DNA from: Acidimicrobiales bacterium
Lineage (GTDB): Bacteria > Actinomycetota > Acidimicrobiia > Acidimicrobiales > UBA8592
NCBI GenBank assembly: GCA_022425805.1
Contig: JAKMEQ010000041.1
Location: 1-32,844, forward strand
Reading direction: 5' to 3'
Length of the DNA: 32,844 nucleotides
The notes below the pieces were generated by a model that was not told the DNA's origin, did no database searches, and saw nothing but the letters and a program-made list of their open reading frames with translations. Within the stretch, counting starts at the first letter, position 1, and each line of letters begins with the position of its first letter. Positions 16,533 through 24,770 of the stretch are shown piece after piece. A program made the translations under genes and the position numbers.

Positions 16533-17423
16533 TTAGTTAGAACTACTAACGTCAGATCGAGCTAGGATCAAATTTATTGTCGGAATCCCATTTGGTTTGA
16601 CCGTTTGAGGAATTATCCCTCTTGCGAGTATGTCCCATCTAGGAAACTTCTCTTCAACATTGTGTTCATTGAACTCCCTAAGATGACTTCCAAGCATTCC
16701 GTCATATTCAGCGAGTTCAAACTCCCAAGGGACATTGACCAAAAAAATACCATCTGGTGTAAGAATACGTTCCACCTCTTTCAAGGCTGTCTCCAAAGAT
16801 AGGACTACGTTCAGGGTTTCAGAGCAGACGACAATATCTTGGGAATCCGAGTCGATAGATAAGTTTTCAATATTTTCGTTTAGGACCTTCCAACCTTTAC
16901 TCGCCATGAACGTACAGTAGTCCGGTGCTAAATCAACCAAAATAGGATTTTCAATATTGAGGTGATCGAAGAATGTTACCGTCCCGCATCCAATCTCGAC
17001 ACCGTTGACAAAAGTTCTGTTAGGGAGAGTGTCATTAAGTAGCTGTCGCAGTGCGGGGAAGATAAACATCTCGGTGGCAATATGCCATACATCTATTTTC
17101 TCATCCATGACATACTTTTCATGGGCGACTCCATCTTCAAGCCACTTGAGGTTGCGCTGGGCATACTCTCGTGTCCAGTCTTCATATTGATCCCGTATTT
17201 CTAGGTTGCTCATTTCAGTCACATTGCCAACTCTGGTCGATTCCGTCGCACCGATCGCGTCTACACTCACGTTGCCAACTCTCGTCAAGTCAATATCAAC
17301 AGTATCGATCGCGGAAGTAGAGGTACGGCGGAAAGTACGTGAATATAATCTAGAAATGTTGTTAGTGATATCTTGTATTCGATTTTTTAACCGCCGAATA
17401 TTTGATTTACTTCTGTTAGACAT
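16533..17423 (-). CDS. Class I SAM-dependent methyltransferase
   Basis: 296 residues. The central Rossmann methyltransferase domain carries motif I as VEIGCGTVTFF (residues 142-152), then LVDLAPDY as the acidic-loop strand and DIVVCSETLNVV as the post-II region: a Methyltransf_11-type core. The N-terminal 110 residues are basic, then helical, with two copies of TRVGNV (47-52 and 63-68). ATG 17423 was chosen because a frame extending to 17909 would run antisense through the neighbouring phospholipase gene. The ATG lies inside the loop of a perfect inverted repeat. The stop is 8 bp from the partial tRNA-Arg copy. Substrate unknown. Confidence 0.8.
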   Translation of the reverse strand: MSNRSKSNIRRLKNRIQDITNNISRLYSRTFRRTSTSAIDTVDIDLTRVGNVSVDAIGATESTRVGNVTEMSNLEIRDQYEDWTREYAQRNLKWLEDGVAHEKYVMDEKIDVWHIATEMFIFPALRQLLNDTLPNRTFVNGVEIGCGTVTFFDHLNIENPILVDLAPDYCTFMASKGWKVLNENIENLSIDSDSQDIVVCSETLNVVLSLETALKEVERILTPDGIFLVNVPWEFELAEYDGMLGSHLREFNEHNVEEKFPRWDILARGIIPQTVKPNGIPTINLILARSDVSSSN

Positions 17424-17448
17424 GAATATAGATTCTAACAGAAGTAAA
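17406..17448. promoter_or_regulatory. Perfect 15-bp inverted repeat between divergent genes
   Basis: Arms TTTACTTCTGTTAGA (17406-17420) and TCTAACAGAAGTAAA (17434-17448) with a 13-nt spacer that contains the methyltransferase ATG. As DNA it could be an operator shared by the two divergent genes. As RNA in the methyltransferase transcript it would place the start codon in a hairpin loop. Confidence 0.75.
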
Positions 17449-17466
17449 AGGTTATAACTTCTATAT

Positions 17467-18810
17467 ATGGCGATACCAATTCCAGACTCAGCGTTCTTTC
17501 CACCAAGAGAAAGAAATGCTATAACTCCTCTAGTTGATGGCGGCATTGCGTTTGATCGCATCGCTTCAACAATTGAATCAGCGACTTCTTCTCTATGGGT
17601 ATGTGTTGCTTTCCTCGAACAAGAAGCGACTTTTCCTGAAGGGCGGGGAACTTTCTTTGATCTGCTTGATGGTGCTGCATCTCGAGGGCTTGACGTCCGG
17701 GCACTCATATGGCATCCGGAAGGCCCTTCGGCTGATGCTGAGGACACGTTATGTGCAGATGCGAAAACTATAGAAATACTATCCGGCAGAGACACACAAT
17801 GGCAGGCGCGATGGGATGCCGTTGGAATGAACTGCCAGCACCAAAAAGTTTGGATTATTGACGCTGGGACACCAAATGAAATCGCTTTTGTTGGTGGGAT
17901 CAACATCACTCAAGGGTCAATGACGAACCCAGGTCATGAAGAACCAACGTTTGGTAAACGTAACGAAAGATACTCAAACATTCATGATGTTCATTGCCAA
18001 ATACAAGGACCGATCACCAGCGACGTTCACCAAAATTTTGTTATGCGTTGGAACCATGCATCAGAACAAAACAAAGAGAATGGAAGCTGGCCAAAGACCG
18101 GAACCGAGAACTTGTCAAAGGTAGACAGAATTTCTGCTGAAGTCGGAAACGTAAAAGCTCAGATAACTCGAAGTCTTCTTCCTGACCTGTATTCCGAAAT
18201 GCCCAAAGGCGAAAATAGTGTACGACAGCAGTACCTCGAAGCTTTCGAAGCAGCCGAAGAATACGTTTACATTGAAAATCAGATCTTGTTAAGCAGAGCC
18301 TGTTTAGACGTCATTCACAGAAGACTTGAAAAAGGGATACCTGTGCTCGCTCTTGTACCCGCAGACCCTATGTCAGAATTGTCAGCTGCCAGATCACACC
18401 CTGGTATTGCAGCCGCATATGAGGCATTAGCAAAATGCGGCGAATATCCGAACTTTTGCCTAGCAGCTCCTGCCGCACTTCGGACATGGGGCTATGAAGA
18501 AATCTATGTTCACTCAAAAACAGCAATAATCGATGATGCATGGGCAACAATAGGTTCAACCAATCTGGTCTTCTCTTCATTTCAAGGCGATACGGAGATG
18601 AACGTTTCCTTCTGGGATAACCAAACGGCACGAGCATTTCGGACACAACTCTTTGATGAACATGGAGGGTTCTCATCCGCTAAATATGGCGGACGCGAAG
18701 CTATTGAGGAGCTAATAGAAATAGCTCGCCGAAACACCTATAAACGAGACGAGAATCAGCCTCTTCAAGGCTTTATCTATGCTATTGAACCAAGTGATTG
18801 GGCAAAATAA
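17467..18810 (+). CDS. Phospholipase D-like protein with two HKD motifs
   Basis: 447 residues. Two H-x-K-x4-D catalytic motifs: H125/K127/D132 (HQKVWIID, followed by FVGGINIT) and H349/K351/D356 (HSKTAIID, followed by TIGSTNLVFSS). Both halves of the active site are intact, so phosphodiesterase or phosphatidyl-transfer activity is expected (phospholipase D or cardiolipin synthase type). No membrane helix is seen, which disfavours a standard cardiolipin synthase. The ATG at 17467 is 18 nt after an AAAAGG, so the ribosome-binding site is weak or distant. Divergent from the methyltransferase across 43 bp containing half of the inverted repeat, with repeat R3 just after its stop. Confidence 0.9.
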   Translation: MAIPIPDSAFFPPRERNAITPLVDGGIAFDRIASTIESATSSLWVCVAFLEQEATFPEGRGTFFDLLDGAASRGLDVRALIWHPEGPSADAEDTLCADAKTIEILSGRDTQWQARWDAVGMNCQHQKVWIIDAGTPNEIAFVGGINITQGSMTNPGHEEPTFGKRNERYSNIHDVHCQIQGPITSDVHQNFVMRWNHASEQNKENGSWPKTGTENLSKVDRISAEVGNVKAQITRSLLPDLYSEMPKGENSVRQQYLEAFEAAEEYVYIENQILLSRACLDVIHRRLEKGIPVLALVPADPMSELSAARSHPGIAAAYEALAKCGEYPNFCLAAPAALRTWGYEEIYVHSKTAIIDDAWATIGSTNLVFSSFQGDTEMNVSFWDNQTARAFRTQLFDEHGGFSSAKYGGREAIEELIEIARRNTYKRDENQPLQGFIYAIEPSDWAK

Positions 18811-18844
18811 ATGCTCAAAGATAGATGCTGCGAAAGAACATTCT

Positions 18845-18888
18845 GTTACACGCTGACATAGTCGTGTAGGTAAATAGCTGGTAGAAAC
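18845..18888 (+). repeat. Dispersed repeat R3 (degenerate copy)
   Basis: ACACGCTGACATAGTCGTGT followed by AGGTAAATAGCTGGTAGAAAC matches the core and the AAATAGCTGGTA part of R1 and R2. The downstream ATGGATTACTTAC portion is missing. Lies between the phospholipase-like gene and the small membrane gene. Confidence 0.7.
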
Positions 18889-18967
18889 TGGATCTACCGG
18901 TAGGTAGAAAGACTTTCCTGTCATTTGAGAATGGTTCCTCGCCCCAAATGCCACCTAAGGTTTATAC

Positions 18968-19207
18968 ATGCTCAAAATGCCGATCTTCCCGTTACCGATA
19001 GCGTTACCTCCGCTTCTTATATTTCTTATCATCGAGCTCTCAGGGTTGGCCAATGTCCCAACCGTGTTATACCTGGCACTCGTGTTCGTTCTCCCTTACG
19101 TTATTCGCTCGCAGGTGATCCGTTTATTGCAGAAATACGACTCAGCGTTCCTCAAAAAGGTGGCGTTGTTCCTCGGAGGTAAATTCGAAGAAGAGGGCAG
19201 ATTTTAA
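18968..19207 (+). CDS. Small membrane protein, function unknown
   Basis: 79 residues. Two closely spaced hydrophobic segments (about 8-26 and 30-47) are followed by a basic, amphipathic C-terminal region (QVIRLLQKYDSAFLKKV) and an acidic end. The ATG at 18968 has AAGG at about 8 nt spacing. A competing frame at 18925-19182 lacks membrane character and is rejected. The size and two-helix hairpin resemble holin-like or toxin-like peptides, but no family motif is visible, so no function is assigned. Repeats R3 and R4 sit immediately before and after it. Confidence 0.6.
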   Translation: MLKMPIFPLPIALPPLLIFLIIELSGLANVPTVLYLALVFVLPYVIRSQVIRLLQKYDSAFLKKVALFLGGKFEEEGRF

Positions 19208-19214
19208 CCAACCT

Positions 19215-19243
19215 GCTTGGTGGAACACGATGCCATAGTCGTG
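19215..19243 (+). repeat. Dispersed repeat R4 (partial copy)
   Basis: GGTGGAACACGATGCCATAG followed by TCGTGG corresponds to the 5' half of R1 (GTGGAACACGGTGACACAG, TCGTGT). Only this half is present, 8 bp after the stop of the small membrane gene. Confidence 0.6.
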
Positions 19244-19312
19244 GCTGCTTTCATGTGTTAGTTAGCAATTATTTTCGGTTGTTTCAGACGCATGCACAAT
19301 TGGTTAATCAAG

Positions 19313-19774
19313 TCAGAAATTGAATGGCCTGGTCACCATAGGCTCTACATCTGGTCGTTCTAGCGTGGCTCCAAATAAAGCTGTTTCTGCTAAAGCGGTA
19401 TCGAAAAACTCATACATTTCAGCGATAAGTCCATTTCTGATCGTAAATATCATCGCATATGTTTGTGGATAAGGGTTCCCGTCTACCGAATAGGCATCTG
19501 CTTTCATAAGCCCAACGACTCTGTCGTCATCTGCGCACATAATTTCATATTTCGTCGGTAATTGTGTGCGTTCCATGTCAAGACGTTCAAAAAAGTAGGT
19601 AGACAAGACATCAAACAAAGCAGACTTACCTTCCCAACACCCAGAAATCGCCATATCCCCACATACGTTGTGTAGAACATCATCAGCAAAAAGTGACTGA
19701 TACTTTTCCACGTCAGAATCTGTGAGCGCCTGAAAATAGGACTCAACTATTTGAATATTTTCTTCTCTACCCAT
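19313..19774 (-). CDS. SnoaL-like / NTF2-superfamily protein
   Basis: 153 residues. Cone-shaped alpha+beta fold of the SnoaL/ketosteroid-isomerase group. The N-terminal helix ENIQIVESYFQALTDSDVEK and the FADDVLHNVCG strand are typical, as is the later YAMIFTIRNGLIAEMYEFFD. Members act as isomerases, cyclases or dehydratases, or just bind small molecules; which applies here is unknown. AAGGA lies 6 nt before the ATG. It may be co-transcribed with the PhyH-type gene 160 bp upstream on the same strand. Confidence 0.8.
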   Translation of the reverse strand: MGREENIQIVESYFQALTDSDVEKYQSLFADDVLHNVCGDMAISGCWEGKSALFDVLSTYFFERLDMERTQLPTKYEIMCADDDRVVGLMKADAYSVDGNPYPQTYAMIFTIRNGLIAEMYEFFDTALAETALFGATLERPDVEPMVTRPFNF

Positions 19775-19934
19775 AATTTCCTTTATTTTTGCGGTTAAAA
19801 ATATTTTTATTGGATCACTTGTGCTTAGATTGTTAAGCGATTATTACCCTAAGCGGGGTTTGGTTTGTTGGCAATTATTCTGTTTACTTCACGCTTTTTA
19901 ACTGTGTGAGGTAAAAGAAAATGGTAATAAAGGC

Positions 19935-20834
19935 TTACGAGCGTTTCTTTGAACCTACGAGTGGGAAAATATCTCCGAACTCGGATAGGCGCTGACCTGT
20001 TTGAGGATTGAAGAAGGCAAGCGCTTTTGGATCAGGTATGACCTGCCCAAAGCGTTTAACGTAACGGACATTTGGCCCTGCGTACATGATTGCATGCGCC
20101 CGACGTGGGTAAGACAATACGGTTTCATTACACGCAGCATGGATGATGTCTCCATGAAAGAGAATTACGTCTCCTGGTTCGTAATCCCATCCGATAATGT
20201 CAAATGATTTCCTATTATTTTCAATGTCGGGGATTTCAGGGAGAGAGGTATCAAGAAGTGCGTCGTTGTATGCGAAATCCTTTCCCGAACGTTCATACAT
20301 CCCATATTCTCGGGCTTTCTCCAAATTCAGCTTATGGACTTCCTCCGCCATCTCCGGATCCCTCCCGACTAGGGGCCGGTATGTGACATTCCAGTTGTGC
20401 GAACCACGCACCACTTCAAGACTTGCTTCTCTGGGAACAGGGTCTGGCGAAATCCATGCTCTAATTAAGTCATCTCCTTCAACGTTGTAATAGCACGTGT
20501 CCTGATGCCAAGCAGTGGCCATTAATTCCCCTGCGGGTTTAACGAACATCTGATCCATGTAAAACCGGACTGGTGCGCCAAGCATGGCTGCAACTAAATC
20601 ACCCGTAGGAGATTCACAAATGAATTTCTGAAGGTTCTCTGACCTTGAGGCTGGAAACTGATCTACTCGAATCTGCATTTCTTGCATGACCAGTTCACTT
20701 GACATGCCATCTGGTTGGTTGAAACATTCATCTAAGCCAACGGCGAGAAGCTGAAGCCATTCTTTATCCAGAGCATTCTTAATCTGGATAGCACCGTCGC
20801 GATGGAATGCCTCTATCTCTTCTTCACTTAACAT
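19935..20834 (-). CDS. Phytanoyl-CoA dioxygenase (PhyH) family protein
   Basis: 299 residues. Fe(II)/2-oxoglutarate-dependent oxygenase with the double-stranded beta-helix metal triad H110 and D112 (WHQDT) and H232 (FHGDIIHAACN); R245 (YPRRAH) is the likely 2-oxoglutarate-binding arginine. The N-terminal EEIEAFHRDGAIQI is typical for the family. The substrate is not inferable: bacterial members hydroxylate lipids, ectoine, phosphonates or natural products. The ATG is preceded by an unusual G8 tract on the coding strand. Confidence 0.92.
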   Translation of the reverse strand: MLSEEEIEAFHRDGAIQIKNALDKEWLQLLAVGLDECFNQPDGMSSELVMQEMQIRVDQFPASRSENLQKFICESPTGDLVAAMLGAPVRFYMDQMFVKPAGELMATAWHQDTCYYNVEGDDLIRAWISPDPVPREASLEVVRGSHNWNVTYRPLVGRDPEMAEEVHKLNLEKAREYGMYERSGKDFAYNDALLDTSLPEIPDIENNRKSFDIIGWDYEPGDVILFHGDIIHAACNETVLSYPRRAHAIMYAGPNVRYVKRFGQVIPDPKALAFFNPQTGQRLSEFGDIFPLVGSKKRS

Positions 20835-21008
20835 TGAATCTAGAACCCCCCCCGTCCTGTCGATGCTAGAAAAATATTTTCAGGTATTTAGCCCTCTACC
20901 TATATGCGTTTATTTATAACACAGTAAGTATCTCTCAAAAAAAATCTTCGATAAATACTAGAGAAGCTCGTCTTTCCCCTGCGCTACATGTCAAACCACA
21001 GACCCTAG

Positions 21009-22247
21009 TCAAGCTTGTGGAAGTATTTCCATTTGCTGATCTAAGGGGAGTTTAAGGAACTCGTTAAACTCGGTTACGAAATCCTCAACTGTCTGCCCAT
21101 ATGTGTGCATGAAGGCTCCTTCAAAGCCCATTGCTTCACGGTTAGGGTAGAAAACTTCGAGCAATACATCGCTACCGTACGTGTGCGATAGATAGGCGTG
21201 AGCCCATGCCCCTCCGGCATAGGCAGCGCCATACGAGTCGCATTTCGCCCCATAGCCAGTATCTGATAAATCCCCGCCACAACTCTTAAAAGATTCTTTC
21301 GCGGCGAATAGGGCGTTTTGCATTTCTTGATTGAAATCAAAAGAGCCCTGTCCGGCAATCTCACTTGATGTGAAAGCATCACTAGAACGTAAACGGGCCG
21401 TAGCGACCTGTGCCATGAATTCAGCACCACCCTCTGTGAACCAACGTGGTTTCATACCCTCATCACGTTCATACCAATCTTGAGTAAGTAAAGCAGAATG
21501 TTGAATCGTATGAAAATATTCATGGAATACAGTTTTCTGTTCTCCTGCAGCAGACTGTTGGCCCTCGAGGTCGTAAGAATTGTCAAAACCCCAAGGAACA
21601 CTGGACGTGTATTTATGGTAATTGAAATGTCTTCCACCGTTATGGCCCATAGTACTTGCGGCACTTTTCTCTTCTAACCATTGTGCCCCTAGCTCGCGGT
21701 AAGAATTCATGCCATGGTCACCAAATGTTCCCTCATGTTTAATGCATTCATTGAAATCATCATCATTTCTTTCTGAACGGCGGTTGCAAAAAACGTCTAC
21801 CATCGAATCTCCAGCTGCCTCATCAGTTCCCATGATCCAATACTCGACTGGGCCATAGTTACCCCACTCCTTTGCAGCGAGCAGGAAAGCTTCGGTAGCA
21901 GCTTTACAGAGTCGAATATCAAGATCTGAAGCACAAAAGAATTCGGGCGAAAAAGAAATTTGTTGTCCATATAGGTCGGGGGCCCCCGTAACGACAGGCA
22001 TCTCTTCACCAATACAGTAGATATGGCCGCCCTCTTTGACACAACTCGCTGTAAGCGCCACTGGACCCAACGTTGGTGTTGGAGTTTCAGTTGGTATCTC
22101 AGTTGATGTTGGTGGTTCAGCCGACGCCGGTGGTGCAACTTCGGAAGACGCACCACAAGCAGAGCTAATGAAAATGACAAAGAACAGAAAAAGTAAGGTA
22201 ATTATTTTCCGAGCAATTTGAGGTACGTTTTTTAGTGTCTGTTCCAC
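21009..22247 (-). CDS. HExxH zinc-metallopeptidase-like lipoprotein
   Basis: 412 residues with a GTG start at 22247. A signal peptide with lipobox ends at Cys31 (FISSAC), followed by a Pro/Thr/Glu-rich stalk (about residues 37-62). The ectodomain contains HEYFH at 242-246 and, 26 residues after it, the FTEGGAEF segment with E272: a gluzincin-like zinc site (two His plus downstream Glu) with catalytic E243. It is therefore predicted to be an anchored extracytoplasmic zinc peptidase. Several Cys in the ectodomain may form disulfides. It shares the HExxH...E-G-x-A layout with the lipoprotein at 31434-32366, though the overall sequences differ. Confidence 0.8.
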   Translation of the reverse strand: MEQTLKNVPQIARKIITLLFLFFVIFISSACGASSEVAPPASAEPPTSTEIPTETPTPTLGPVALTASCVKEGGHIYCIGEEMPVVTGAPDLYGQQISFSPEFFCASDLDIRLCKAATEAFLLAAKEWGNYGPVEYWIMGTDEAAGDSMVDVFCNRRSERNDDDFNECIKHEGTFGDHGMNSYRELGAQWLEEKSAASTMGHNGGRHFNYHKYTSSVPWGFDNSYDLEGQQSAAGEQKTVFHEYFHTIQHSALLTQDWYERDEGMKPRWFTEGGAEFMAQVATARLRSSDAFTSSEIAGQGSFDFNQEMQNALFAAKESFKSCGGDLSDTGYGAKCDSYGAAYAGGAWAHAYLSHTYGSDVLLEVFYPNREAMGFEGAFMHTYGQTVEDFVTEFNEFLKLPLDQQMEILPQA

Positions 22248-22565
22248 TCTCTAGTAACTTTCTTATTAGGACCTGAAGATAGACTATTGTAAAGCCCTAT
22301 TATCGTTTCGTAGTTATTAAGACTTGTCGGCTAAAAGCTTTTCAAAAAGTTCGGAATAAAGAGATATTGGGGGTTTGGAGTTCAATTTGTAGGACTCGTG
22401 TTCAGGTTTAGTGAGATTGCTAAAGGCCATTACGTGAACAAAATATGGGGGAAGCTTCCCGTGTTTCTCCCTTTGCGCTTTCTGGTAGCATGTGCCGTCA
22501 TTGTGAAATAATTATACCCCTCTTTATAAGGTGGTCTATTTGGTTGCATCAATAGCGGACTGGAA
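22248..22565. other. Gene-free stretch of about 318 bp
   Basis: No convincing gene. It contains a 12-bp palindrome GGGAAGCTTCCC at 22449-22460. The region should hold the promoter of the metallopeptidase gene, but no clear -35/-10 pair stands out. Confidence 0.5.
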
Positions 22566-22787
22566 TTAATTGGCTCTTCTTTGGTTCGGTCTTTGAGGAG
22601 AAACATGAGGTTTCGGTCGTTTTTTAGGTGGTTTCCAGCGAACCTTTAAATATTTCTGATAGGAAACCCCATTGTTGAGTTTGTAGTTTTGAAATGCTTT
22701 GTATTGCTTCTGATAAGTTTTCTGACATGAGGAGCACCATGTCTTAGTCCAGCAGGGTTCTTCGCCACATTTCTTACACAGTTGCAT
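22566..22787 (-). CDS. Small Cys-rich, basic protein (possible zinc ribbon)
   Basis: 73 residues. CxxC at 4-7, a further Cys at 12, and CxxC at 18-21 look like a zinc-binding knuckle. The rest is strongly basic and Tyr/Lys/Pro-rich (KYLKVRWKPPKKRPKPH), suggesting nucleic-acid contact. No family is recognised. The ribosome-binding site is poor (GGAG only 1 nt from the ATG), so the start is uncertain, but the regular Cys spacing supports a real protein. Downstream of the lar operon on the same strand. Confidence 0.5.
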   Translation of the reverse strand: MQLCKKCGEEPCWTKTWCSSCQKTYQKQYKAFQNYKLNNGVSYQKYLKVRWKPPKKRPKPHVSPQRPNQRRAN

Positions 22788-22902
22788 GCTCCAAAGTTAC
22801 GAAGCAGATATGACACATCTTGGGTGCTATTTGGTTGATAACAAACAGCGGGAAAGGAGAATGTCCTGTATCCCGTCTTGCTGTTTCCTTACTGTTCCGA
22901 AT

Positions 22903-22926
22903 AAGCCGATTTTTTTATTTCGGCTT
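22903..22926 (-). terminator. Hairpin just after the lar operon
   Basis: AAGCCGA and TCGGCTT arms (7 bp) separated by a 10-nt loop, directly after the larC stop. There is an A-run in the loop on the operon strand but no T-tract after the stem, so it is a weak intrinsic terminator candidate. Confidence 0.4.
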
Positions 22927-24108
22927 TCAGGTTTGTTCTTTCTGTGCCCATATGAGAGTAGCTTCTTCCGCTAGTTGCCTAAGAGGCAGTTGCGTTTTGT
23001 TTGCAACACGAACAAGATCATTGTGTTCAGGTTTCGCACTGTATGGACCTACTTTTATTGAAACCTTTTCTCCATACATATGTATTTGCTCCAAAGAGCG
23101 AGGTAGTTCTGTTTTTTCTACTGGAATAATTCTGCATCCAAGTGACCCTGTTGCGGAAAAAAGTAGGGCTTTGAGTGTTTCTACTTTTTCATCGCTGCAA
23201 AGAATGCGTATTTCCTGTCCGGGTCTTCCCTTTTTCATAATTATTGGAACAATCCAAGCATCTTCAGCTCCTGCCGTTAGTAAGGATTCAATCGTATGAG
23301 CTATGACCTCAGGGGTTACATCATCAACGTTCGTTTCGAGTAGAAATTTGAGCTGTGATGTAGTTGTTGCTTCTGACTGATTTAGGAGAATGATTGAAAC
23401 GACATTTGGGTAGCTTGCCGGATTTCTTGTTCCTGCCCCCCGTGAAGATGACCCTATTTGCCCTGCGTTAATCCCTCCCCAACGAGTCGCAAGACTTACG
23501 AGTAAGGCTGCTCCCGTTGGGGTACAGGTTTCTTTATCTATGTTTACGTTTGTGACTGGGCACCCTTGCAGGATTTCTACAGTCGCGGGAGCGGGCAGAG
23601 GTAACGTGCCGTGGCTTGCTTCAACCGATCCATAGCCTAAACCAACAGGCCCAATAGTGATCTCATTAAGCATCCCATAGTCTTCTTCGAGTGCAGAAAG
23701 GAGCAGCCATACCCCTACGACATCAATGATGGCGTCAACGGCGCCAACTTCATGGAAATGCACTTGATTGATATCAACCCCATGCTGCTTCGCTTCGGCT
23801 TGCCCTAATAGACGAAACGTTTCGCGTGCCCCGTTAGCAGTATTTATCGGAAGGTCAGCTTCGCTCAGCAATAGGTCTATTTCACTCCATTGTCTTCCAT
23901 GTGTAGCTTCGTCATATCGGACCTGAGCTTCTGTTGCAGTAAGGCTGCATCGGAGAGTTTTCTTTAACTCAATATCCCATTTCCCAAGGTTTAAACCATC
24001 CAGAGGTTCCAAAGCTTGATAAGGGTTTTCGACCAATTCGGAAAAAGCCCCTAAAAGCATGTTCCCGGAAGCCCCAAATGAAGGATCTATCCATAAAGAA
24101 AAGCTCAT
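22927..24108 (-). CDS. larC: LarC, nickel insertion protein for the nickel-pincer nucleotide cofactor
   Basis: 393 residues. CTP-dependent nickel insertase of the LarB-LarE-LarC pathway, which builds the Ni-pincer cofactor of lactate racemase and related LarA-family enzymes. The N-terminal DPSFGASGNMLLGAF matches the family start (usually GASGDM). HFHEVGAVDAIIDVVG and TPTGAALL are further hallmarks, and the length is usual. In Lactiplantibacillus plantarum larC is split into larC1/larC2 joined by frameshifting; here it is one continuous frame. It starts 2 bp after the larB stop, third in the larE-larB-larC order. Confidence 0.93.
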   Translation of the reverse strand: MSFSLWIDPSFGASGNMLLGAFSELVENPYQALEPLDGLNLGKWDIELKKTLRCSLTATEAQVRYDEATHGRQWSEIDLLLSEADLPINTANGARETFRLLGQAEAKQHGVDINQVHFHEVGAVDAIIDVVGVWLLLSALEEDYGMLNEITIGPVGLGYGSVEASHGTLPLPAPATVEILQGCPVTNVNIDKETCTPTGAALLVSLATRWGGINAGQIGSSSRGAGTRNPASYPNVVSIILLNQSEATTTSQLKFLLETNVDDVTPEVIAHTIESLLTAGAEDAWIVPIIMKKGRPGQEIRILCSDEKVETLKALLFSATGSLGCRIIPVEKTELPRSLEQIHMYGEKVSIKVGPYSAKPEHNDLVRVANKTQLPLRQLAEEATLIWAQKEQT

Positions 24109-24110
24109 CT

Positions 24111-24770
24111 CTAATCCGAACTACGTAGCTGGCTGATCCTATGAGCCACACACGCTGAACCAAACCCATTATCGATTCCTACAATCGCTATTCCTGGCGC
24201 ACAAGAAGCAAGCATCGATAAGAGTGCCGTGACTCCATCCAATGATGACCCGTAACCACTTGAGGTGGGTACTCCTACTATTGGCTGAGGAACCAAACCA
24301 GCAAGCACTGTCGGCATTGAACCTTCCATCCCAGCAATAGCTACTAGTACATCAGCTTTTTTTAGGCTGGGAAGAACCTCGGTTAAACGGTGCAGTCCTG
24401 AGACCCCAACATCTGTAACGGTGAAGGTCGAATGTCCAAGAGCTTCTAACGTTATTCGAGATTCGCTTGCTATTCTCACGTCGGACGTTCCTGCTGAAAC
24501 GATTCCGACAGTAAAATCTGTGGAAGGCCGATGCCTCCATGAAAGAGTTGAATATTTAGCAGCGTCAGGTTGCAACGTAAGTAGAGCGTCGAACTGTTCT
24601 TCTGTGGCTCGAGTAGCAATAACCGCGTCATCAGAATTTTCATTTTCTAGCATTTGTTGCACTATTTCAAGACATTGATCTGTCGTCTTGCCCTCACAAT
24701 AAACGGCCTCCGGCATATTAATTCTTTGAGTTCGGTCGAAATCTAAACAGATTTCTTCACTTTTTCTCAT
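24111..24770 (-). CDS. larB: LarB, pyridinium-3,5-biscarboxylate mononucleotide synthase
   Basis: 219 residues. Carboxylates and hydrolyses nicotinic acid adenine dinucleotide in the first step of nickel-pincer cofactor synthesis. The C-terminal part is AIR-carboxylase (PurE)-like: VGIVSAGTSDVRIASE, then DVLVAIAGMEGSMPTVLAGL and VGVPTSSGYG, with IAIVGIDNGFGSA near the end. The ATG overlaps the larE stop in an ATGA, so translation is coupled. Confidence 0.93.
   Translation of the reverse strand: MRKSEEICLDFDRTQRINMPEAVYCEGKTTDQCLEIVQQMLENENSDDAVIATRATEEQFDALLTLQPDAAKYSTLSWRHRPSTDFTVGIVSAGTSDVRIASESRITLEALGHSTFTVTDVGVSGLHRLTEVLPSLKKADVLVAIAGMEGSMPTVLAGLVPQPIVGVPTSSGYGSSLDGVTALLSMLASCAPGIAIVGIDNGFGSACVAHRISQLRSSD

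Noticed and set aside
17424-17909. N-terminal extension of the methyltransferase frame by 162 codons
   Set aside because: It is antisense to the phospholipase-D-like gene, whose catalytic motifs are intact, and the extension has no methyltransferase character.
18925-19182. 85-codon frame overlapping the small membrane gene
   Set aside because: No recognisable composition, and the overlapping frame has a better start and clear membrane segments.
22441-22550. Short plus-strand frame beginning MGEASRVSPF
   Set aside because: No ribosome-binding site, no motif and only 36 codons.
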